Shown here piece after piece: positions 5,004 through 10,205 of a stretch of 10,205 nucleotides of DNA. The stretch lies in the NCBI GenBank assembly GCA_024278345.1, contig JAJRTK010000460.1:1-10205 (forward strand). Reading direction: 5' to 3'. Each line of letters opens with the position of its first letter. Position 1 is the stretch's first letter. The stretch is from a bacterium (GTDB lineage Bacteria > CSSED10-310 > JAJRTK01). The position numbers and the translations under genes are program-made. Under the pieces are notes generated by a model, which was given only the letters and a program-made list of their open reading frames with translations, was not told the DNA's origin and did no database searches.

Positions 5004-6707
5004 GTGCGGGGATTGGCCTGGCTGGCCCTCCTCTTGCCCGGGTCCGTTGCCGATTCCGCGGAGCTCGTGATCTCAGCGGCTGCCAGCCTGACGGACGTCA
5101 TGGGGGAGCTGGAGGATCTTTACGAAAAAACCGCCCACCAGGATCTCGTCTTGAACTTCGCAGCCACGGGGGTTCTCAAGACCCAGATCGAAAATGGTGC
5201 CCCCTGCGACCTCTTCGTGGCCGCCAACTCCCGCGAACCGGAATCGCTCTTTCGCCAGGGCCTCGTGGAAGCCCCCGGAGTTTTCGCCACGGGCCGGCTA
5301 GTGCTGGCGATCCAGGCAGCCAGCGGGCGACAGCACGGCGGTTTGACTCCCCGAGTTCGGCAAGTAACCCCGGCTGATCCCGCCGGCCTGCCGTTGGGGA
5401 GTGGCGAGGATGGTGTGAGGAGCGGTGGCGGTCTCGCGCCGGATGCCAGCGGCACCGAACCCCCAAAAAGAACGGATCTTGACCGGAATCCCGCCCTGCC
5501 CCGAGAGATCCTTAGGTTGTCCCGCCTTGCCATGGGATCCCCGGGGACCGTCCCGGCAGGCCGATACGCCTTGGAAGCCCTTCGGTCCCTGGGAGTCTGG
5601 GGAGCCGTGGAACCAAGAATCATCTACGCCGAAGATGTTCGCCAGGTCCTTCACTATGTCCAAACCGGTGTCGTGGATGGTGGGATACTCTACGAGACCG
5701 ACCTCCTTGGCCGGGCAGGAGTCCAAATGGCCTTTTCCTTTCCCTCTGAAAGCCACGATTCCATTGACTACACTTTCGCCGTGGTGTTGGGAAGCCCAAA
5801 TCTTCACCCTGCGCGGCGGTTCGCGGAGTTTCTCTTTTCTCCGGCTGCACGGCGGGTGTTGGAGCGCCGGGGGTTCGTGCCGGTGCGGTCCGCTGAGGCT
5901 CCTTCACCGGGATGGATCCACCGGGACCCGGTGGGTTCGAAGACGCCTGTTGTCGGGGCGGAACCGGGCCAGAAGCCGGGGAGTTCGGAGACCGACGGAG
6001 TCCCGTTGAGCCCAGGAATTGACCGCGAACCTCCAGTTTCGGGGCCGGCACCCTTAACGCCGCTCTGGCTTTCTTTGCAGGTGGCCCTCGCCGCCACGCT
6101 CATCGATCTGGTGGCCGGTTTGTGGTTGGCCCGGCTGCTGGCCTTCCGCGGGTTCCGGTTCAAGCTGTTGTTGGAGACTTTGGTGGATCTACCTCTCGTG
6201 CTTCCGCCCACGGTGTTGGGTTTTTTTCTTCTCCTTCTTTTGGCTCCCACGGCTCCGGTGGGCCGGTTCTTGGGCGCCGCCGGTGCGCCGGTGGTTTTTC
6301 ATCTCGCGGGCGCCATCTTTTGTTCCGCCATCGTGGCCCTGCCTCTCTTTGTCAGGACGGCTCGGTCCGCACTTGAGGCTGTCCCTGCTCATTATCTGGA
6401 GGTGGCCCGGGCTTTTGGAGCAAGCGAGAGAAGGCTCTTTCTTCAGGTCGTCCTACCTCTCTGCCGGCGAGGGATCGTAGCCGGCGCCCTCCTGTGCTTC
6501 GCCCGTGCCCTGGGCGAGTTCGGGGCGACCTTGATGGTGGCGGGCAACCTGCCGGGCAGGACCCAAACCTTGCCGCTGGCCATCTATTCCAGGGTCTTTG
6601 AGGGCCGTTACGCGGAGGCCTGGATTCTCGTGAGTCTCACGCTGCTTGTGAGCCTGTTGGCCGTGGGGCTGGGGCGGGCGCTCAACCAGGAGCCGAAGGA
6701 GACGTAA
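5004..6707 (+). CDS. Molybdate ABC transporter, fused binding protein (ModA) and permease (ModB)
   Basis: Predicted 567-residue single-chain fusion. Residues 1-19 look like a signal or anchor segment (MRGLAWLALLLPGSVADSA), then ModA (about 19-294) begins AELVISAAASLTDV with S28 of the oxyanion-binding AASL motif. IENGAPCDLFVAAN, GSPGTVPAGRYALEALRSLG and the GILYETD Tyr (Y230) are also typical. The second oxyanion-binding Ser region reads FAATGVL, so Thr may replace Ser. A Gly/Pro/Arg-rich insertion of about 60 residues (107-166) interrupts ModA, and a Pro/Gly-rich linker (295-353) joins it to ModB. ModB has five hydrophobic helices (near 354, 388, 430, 491 and 539) and the EAA loop EVARAFGASERRLFLQVVLP ahead of the fourth. 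GTG 5004 is chosen because it gives a compact signal sequence; the open frame extends to TTG 4797, but that part has lower third-position GC and no domain. The stop TAA overlaps the modC ATG by one base. Confidence 0.85.
   Translation: MRGLAWLALLLPGSVADSAELVISAAASLTDVMGELEDLYEKTAHQDLVLNFAATGVLKTQIENGAPCDLFVAANSREPESLFRQGLVEAPGVFATGRLVLAIQAASGRQHGGLTPRVRQVTPADPAGLPLGSGEDGVRSGGGLAPDASGTEPPKRTDLDRNPALPREILRLSRLAMGSPGTVPAGRYALEALRSLGVWGAVEPRIIYAEDVRQVLHYVQTGVVDGGILYETDLLGRAGVQMAFSFPSESHDSIDYTFAVVLGSPNLHPARRFAEFLFSPAARRVLERRGFVPVRSAEAPSPGWIHRDPVGSKTPVVGAEPGQKPGSSETDGVPLSPGIDREPPVSGPAPLTPLWLSLQVALAATLIDLVAGLWLARLLAFRGFRFKLLLETLVDLPLVLPPTVLGFFLLLLLAPTAPVGRFLGAAGAPVVFHLAGAIFCSAIVALPLFVRTARSALEAVPAHYLEVARAFGASERRLFLQVVLPLCRRGIVAGALLCFARALGEFGATLMVAGNLPGRTQTLPLAIYSRVFEGRYAEAWILVSLTLLVSLLAVGLGRALNQEPKET
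6696..6701 (+). promoter_or_regulatory. Ribosome binding site of modC
   Basis: AAGGAG, five bases before ATG 6707-6709 and inside the last codons of the ModA-ModB gene. It fixes the modC start, and with the TAATG stop/start overlap it indicates coupled translation. Confidence 0.7.
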
Positions 6708-7828
6708 TGGGGCGATTCCAAATGGAGATCGAGTTCCAACGGGGGACCTTTTCTCTGGGCGTTCGACTGGAGTCCCGGAGCGGCCGCCTCGCTCTTTTGG
6801 GCCCGTCAGGCGCGGGAAAATCAAGCATCCTGGCTGCCCTGGCGGGGTTATTGCCCGTGGCGAAGGGACGGATTCTTGTGGCGGATGCCACTTGGCTCGA
6901 TACAGGCGCTGGGATAGACTGGCCGCCCAGCCGCAGGCGAATAGGAATCGTCACCCAGCAGCCGTCGCTCTTTCCTCACATGAGCCTGCGGGAAAACGTC
7001 GCTTTCGCCCTGCGCTGCCTGCCGGCGGAGATCCGGCCATCCCGAAGGGAGGCCCTTCGGCGGGCGGCGGAGCAGCTCGATCATCTGGGGCTGAGCGCCT
7101 TGGCCCAGCGCCGGCCGGGGGACGTTTCTGGTGGCCAAGCAAGACGCGCCGAGCTGGCCCGGGCATTGGTGGCCGAGCCAAGCCTTCTCCTTCTTGACGA
7201 ACCCTTTACCGGCTTGGACCCGGCGACGAAAAACGCCACGGAAAAAGCGTTCCGCAATTTATTGGCGGCCAGTCCTGTCAACTGGCTGCTGGTCACTCAC
7301 GACCGCCAGGAAGCTCTGGGCCTGGCGGATGAGGTCGGGATTGTCATCGACGGCCGCGTCCGACAGGTGGGCCGGGCCGAGGAAGTCTTTTTCCGCCCCG
7401 TCGATCCGGAGGTCGCACGGTTTTTGGGCGGGGAGCTCGCCTGGCAAGGTCGCGTTCTTCGCTCGGATGCCGACATGACCGAGGTCGTCGTGGGAACCAA
7501 ACACCTCTGGGCTGCCACCGTCGTGCCGCTGGAACCGGAAACCACCGTCGTGGCCACTCTCAGGCCCGAGGATGTGACTCTCTGGTCCCGGCCCGTGCCC
7601 GCCGGCGCCTCTTCCAGGAACCAGTTCGAAGCTTGCGTCGTGGAGACGGAGAACCGCGGGCTGCACGTGCTCGTCCGCCTCGATGCCGGTTTTCCCATTG
7701 CCGCGCTCCTAACCCGCGGCGCGGCCTCCGAGCTTGAGCCCGGGATCGGAGCAAACCTTGGAGTGAGCTTCAAGGCGATGAGGCTTCACCTGATTCCCCA
7801 GGTAAAACTGCTGAGGACCGAGGATTAG
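6707..7828 (+). CDS. modC: Molybdate ABC transporter ATP-binding protein
   Basis: Predicted 373-residue cytosolic ATPase that powers molybdate (possibly tungstate) import through the ModB part of the preceding fusion. Walker A is GPSGAGKSS at 32-40, the Q-loop is around Q84-Q85, the ABC signature is VSGGQ at 140-144, Walker B is LLLLDEP at 160-166, the D-loop is GLD at 169-171 and the switch histidine is H198. The signature starts with Val instead of the usual Leu. Residues about 285-370 (LRPEDVTLW through VSFKAMRLHLIP) form a C-terminal MOP/TOBE domain, which binds oxyanion and is characteristic of ModC among importer ATPases. The length is usual for ModC. No modE regulator or molybdenum-cofactor gene is nearby. 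Substrate choice between molybdate and tungstate cannot be read from the sequence. Confidence 0.92.
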   Translation: MGRFQMEIEFQRGTFSLGVRLESRSGRLALLGPSGAGKSSILAALAGLLPVAKGRILVADATWLDTGAGIDWPPSRRRIGIVTQQPSLFPHMSLRENVAFALRCLPAEIRPSRREALRRAAEQLDHLGLSALAQRRPGDVSGGQARRAELARALVAEPSLLLLDEPFTGLDPATKNATEKAFRNLLAASPVNWLLVTHDRQEALGLADEVGIVIDGRVRQVGRAEEVFFRPVDPEVARFLGGELAWQGRVLRSDADMTEVVVGTKHLWAATVVPLEPETTVVATLRPEDVTLWSRPVPAGASSRNQFEACVVETENRGLHVLVRLDAGFPIAALLTRGAASELEPGIGANLGVSFKAMRLHLIPQVKLLRTED

Positions 7829-8007
7829 AGTGGCTTTCCGGTTGTGCTGGGCTTTTGGGAACAGGCAGCGGTCAAGGGCGATGACAGGCGAGTGGCGGCG
7901 GCCGGATGGACGCTGTCGGGAGCGGAACACAACCCAGAGAAAAGATGTCGTTTCTCCGCAGCCAGCGCCTCGTGAGGAGATCGCACGCCTCTTTGCTTCG
8001 GTGGGGT
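7829..8007. other. Gap between convergent modC and exbD, no gene seen
   Basis: About 180 bases between the two converging stop codons. A plus-strand open frame beginning with GTG at 7830 runs into exbD, but it has no domain, an Arg/Trp-rich composition and no ribosome binding site clear of modC, so it is not called. A weak six-base-pair hairpin (GAGAAA 7937-7942 with TTTCTC 7951-7956) is the only fold noticed; it has no T-run on either strand, so no terminator is claimed. Confidence 0.5.
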
Positions 8008-8415
8008 TTATTCGGGTTCAGTGGCAATGGCGAGTCCGGTGGCTCCGGCTTGTCTTGCGGCATCCATGACCTTGACGATGATGCCATGTTGGGTCTTGGT
8101 GTCCGCCGACAGGATCACCTCTTTCTTATTTCGCTTGGCCAGTTGTTCCTTGAGCTCCCTTTTCAGGTTTTCCAAGGAAACAGGCTGGTCTCCAAGAAAA
8201 AGCTTGCCATCCGGGCCAACGAAGAGGCGGATCTGTTGAGGCGGCGTCGTCTCCGCGGAGGAGGACTCAGGCAGAGTCAGCTCGATTCCCGGTTGTTCCA
8301 GAAACGTTGTGGTCACGGCGAAAAAGATGAGGAGCAGAAAAACGACATCGATGAGGGCGGAAATATCCAGCGTCACCCTTCGCCGGCGCTGTGCCCTTGG
8401 TGTCCTGAGGCTCAT
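8008..8415 (-). CDS. exbD: Biopolymer transport protein ExbD
   Basis: Predicted 135-residue inner-membrane protein with one transmembrane helix, part of the ExbB-ExbD proton-driven motor that energises TonB. A basic cytoplasmic N-terminus (residues 1-13) leads into LDISALIDVVFLLLIFFAVTT (16-36). D23 is at the position of the essential proton-carrying aspartate of the family (D25 in E. coli ExbD). The periplasmic part carries the usual VILSADTKTQHGIIVKVMDAARQAG near the end. Its ATG shares an ATGA with the exbB stop (four-base overlap), with GAGG seven bases upstream, so it is translated together with exbB. TolR is the main alternative, but the upstream tonB gene favours ExbD. Confidence 0.9.
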   Translation of the reverse strand: MSLRTPRAQRRRRVTLDISALIDVVFLLLIFFAVTTTFLEQPGIELTLPESSSAETTPPQQIRLFVGPDGKLFLGDQPVSLENLKRELKEQLAKRNKKEVILSADTKTQHGIIVKVMDAARQAGATGLAIATEPE

Positions 8416-9104
8416 GGCAGGGCCTCTGATACTGGCTCGGCGGGCGGCGGTGCGGCTGAGAGAGCAGACGGGGGGGAGGGATTGGCACGGGACAAAAGTC
8501 TGAGAAGGCGCAAGACTTCGCCCTCCATTTCCAGGAGAATGCCTTCGGCACGATCGCTAAAGAGGTTGTAGAAGACTAGAGAGGGGATGGCGACGATGAG
8601 ACCGAAAGCCGTGGTGAGGAGGGCTTGGGAAAGGCCGCCCGAGAGTTGCTTGGCCTGCCCTGTTCCAACGTCGCTGATCACCTGGAAGACGTCGATCATT
8701 CCGATGACCGTTCCCAATAACCCCAGCAGTGGAGCGATGCTGGCGATGGTGCCCAGCACCCCAAGAAACCGTTCGAGCCTGGGGATTTGTTGGCGTCCGG
8801 CATCTTCCAGGACCTCCTTGAGTTCGGACCGGGGCATGGACCGATTCTCGAGCCCCACGATGATGAGTTCGGAGATGACGGAGTTCGAGTTCCGGGCAAT
8901 TTGGATCGCTTCATCGACTTTGCCGACTCCTATGAGTGAATCGATATAGGGTCGAAGATCTCGGCGCAGAAGGCGTTTTCGCCGCAGTATTATCGCACGT
9001 TCAAGGATGATTGTGGCCGAGAGGATCGAGCAAATGGCCAGCGGGATCATCACCGGCCCGCCGGCGCGGAAGAGCTCCACTGCTTTGTCGAGAATCTGTT
9101 CCAT
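8412..9104 (-). CDS. exbB: Biopolymer transport protein ExbB (MotA/TolQ/ExbB family)
   Basis: Predicted 230-residue inner-membrane protein that forms the pentameric channel around ExbD and converts proton flow into movement of TonB. Three membrane helices are visible: about 17-38, 112-140 and 157-181. The family motif APLLGLLGTVIGM (124-136) holds T132, and SQALLTTAFGLIVAIP (159-174) holds T165; these match the conserved polar channel threonines of ExbB/TolQ. The C-terminus ends in an Ala/Pro/Ser-rich stretch of about 25 residues. It lies 83 bases downstream of tonB and overlaps exbD by four bases. The ribosome binding site is weak (AGGA about 12 bases from the ATG). Confidence 0.9.
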   Translation of the reverse strand: MEQILDKAVELFRAGGPVMIPLAICSILSATIILERAIILRRKRLLRRDLRPYIDSLIGVGKVDEAIQIARNSNSVISELIIVGLENRSMPRSELKEVLEDAGRQQIPRLERFLGVLGTIASIAPLLGLLGTVIGMIDVFQVISDVGTGQAKQLSGGLSQALLTTAFGLIVAIPSLVFYNLFSDRAEGILLEMEGEVLRLLRLLSRANPSPPSALSAAPPPAEPVSEALP

Positions 9105-9187
9105 CGGTTTGTGGGGTCCTGGGGAGAGGGTGGAGGGCGAGCTGAGGGGGGAGAGCCGTAGGTTGTCGGGTTCGGGGAGATTGCCGC

Positions 9188-10096
9188 CTAGGGAGGGACC
9201 GACACGTTGTAGAAGAAACGAAAAGTCACGCCGACGCGTTCCTTTTTGACCGCCTTGGGCAGCGGTGGCAGAGGGGCGGCACCGCGAACGGCGTTGAGGG
9301 CCGAGTTATCCAGTGATTCCCAGCCCGAGCTCTTGGAGACGTGCAGATCTTCGATTCCGCCGGAGCGGTTGATGCTGAACTTGAGCTCGGTAACCCCTTT
9401 CGCGAAGTGGCGGGCGACGTACGGGATGAACCAGGCGGCTTTTGTCCGTAGGTAGAGGATGCGGCCATAAGGGCCGAGCTCGTCGGCCTGCGTGTCGAAA
9501 GAAAGGGCTCCCATGTCGGTGTTGCCGCCTCGGGGCGCTTGGAGCTGACTGGGCTCGAAGATCCGGGAACGCCGTGCCTGCTTGAGTTTCCTGTACTGTC
9601 GATCAAAGCGAGTTTGGGGGACCGGAGGCCGGATGTCGGGTTTGGGGGCCTTTGCCGCGGCTGAGTGGCCTTGAGTCTTGGGAGGCCTCTGAAGCGTGGC
9701 TTTTGAAGGGGCCTCCTTTCGTGGCGGCCGGACTTTGGGTTGTGGAGGGCTGGGAGGGCTTGGCGGGGGCGAAGAATCTGGCGCGGTGGCGATACGTGGA
9801 GCCTTGGTTTCTCCCTCACTGTGGGGCCTTTCCTCTGCCCGTGGGTCGGGTTTTGGATTCTGGGCCTTCCGGTTTTTGTCACTGAGGACCGGAGCCTCGA
9901 CGGGATCCTTAGTCTCCGGCGCTTCGACGAACTCGAAGCGAAGAGGCCGGCTCCGTTCTTTTTCCGGAGTGCGACCCGCAAAAAAAGAAATTGAGTACCG
10001 GGCGGAAAGAGCCCAAAGAAGGACAATGTGCAGAAGAAGCGCCAAGAGGAGGGCGGCCCAGAACGGTAAGTTGTCTCTTCGTGTACCCTGGCCCAT
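9188..10096 (-). CDS. tonB: Energy transducer TonB
   Basis: Predicted 302-residue protein that spans the periplasm and passes energy from ExbB-ExbD to outer-membrane TonB-dependent receptors. A short cytoplasmic N-terminus is followed by one membrane anchor (about 11-31) with H23 in LLLHIVLLW, comparable to the conserved transmembrane His of TonB. A Pro/Lys/Arg-rich spacer (about 42-175) includes PPPSPPSPP. The C-terminal TonB domain (about 208-300) contains GVTELKFSINRSGGIEDL, SALNAVRGAAPLPPLP and VTFRFFYN. ATG 10096 is used because it gives a normal short leader; an in-frame GTG at 10135 would add 13 charged residues (PFHDQQREPKRV), and neither start has a strong ribosome binding site. First gene of tonB-exbB-exbD. 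No receptor or siderophore gene is in view, so the transported substrate is unknown. Confidence 0.88.
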   Translation of the reverse strand: MGQGTRRDNLPFWAALLLALLLHIVLLWALSARYSISFFAGRTPEKERSRPLRFEFVEAPETKDPVEAPVLSDKNRKAQNPKPDPRAEERPHSEGETKAPRIATAPDSSPPPSPPSPPQPKVRPPRKEAPSKATLQRPPKTQGHSAAAKAPKPDIRPPVPQTRFDRQYRKLKQARRSRIFEPSQLQAPRGGNTDMGALSFDTQADELGPYGRILYLRTKAAWFIPYVARHFAKGVTELKFSINRSGGIEDLHVSKSSGWESLDNSALNAVRGAAPLPPLPKAVKKERVGVTFRFFYNVSVPP

Positions 10097-10205
10097 GACA
10101 CGTTTCGGCTCTCGCTGCTGGTCGTGGAATGGCACGGCTCGCCTACAGGCCTTCGATCCGGCCAGAGAGCGGTGCGGAGGGGATAGCTCCCGTGTGCGGC
10201 GGCGA
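10097..10205 (-). other. Upstream region of tonB, nothing recognised
   Basis: About 110 bases to the window edge. It holds the alternative tonB GTG start at 10135 and would be expected to hold the tonB promoter. No Fur-box-like AT-rich inverted repeat or sigma70 hexamer pair was recognised in this GC-rich stretch. Confidence 0.3.

Noticed and set aside
7937-7956. Possible bidirectional terminator between modC and exbD
   Set aside because: Stem of only six base pairs, mostly A-T, with an eight-base loop and no T-run on either side.

Overview
The window comes from a GC-rich Gram-negative bacterium. The Gram-negative assignment rests on a tonB-exbB-exbD set, which needs an outer membrane. The phylum cannot be fixed from the sequence alone; Verrucomicrobiota or a neighbouring lineage would fit the gene mix, but that is a weak inference. 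No rRNA, tRNA, CRISPR array, insertion sequence or phage gene was seen. All genes appear intact and densely packed, with most intergenic gaps under 200 bases.

Layout from left to right. (1) 181-1320 (+): a flavin-dependent disulfide-type oxidoreductase resembling thioredoxin reductase. (2) 1341-2851 (-): scpB (chromosome segregation) followed by an RluB-type rRNA pseudouridine synthase that starts inside the end of scpB. This pair converges on the oxidoreductase with only 20 bases between the stop codons. (3) 3046-4804 (+): two overlapping UbiA-superfamily membrane genes. The second has every signature motif of decaprenyl-phosphate phosphoribosyltransferase. The first is a shorter paralog that has lost the Asp-rich catalytic motif. 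(4) 5004-7828 (+): a molybdate ABC importer in which the periplasmic binding protein (ModA) and the permease (ModB) are fused into one polypeptide, followed by ModC with a one-base stop/start overlap. (5) 8008-10096 (-): tonB, exbB, exbD in that transcriptional order, the energy-transducing complex for outer-membrane uptake, converging on modC.

How the genes relate. Within each block the genes work together: ScpB and the pseudouridine synthase are a common housekeeping neighbourhood; the two UbiA proteins are probably coupled in polyprenyl-phosphate sugar metabolism for the cell envelope; ModAB and ModC make a complete inner-membrane molybdate importer; TonB-ExbB-ExbD powers outer-membrane receptors that are not in this window. 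The blocks have no obvious common function.

The two most unusual items are the tandem UbiA pair with one apparent pseudoenzyme, and the single-chain ModA-ModB, whose predicted topology (five membrane helices, N-terminus outside) is consistent with a periplasmic ModA fused to the front of ModB.
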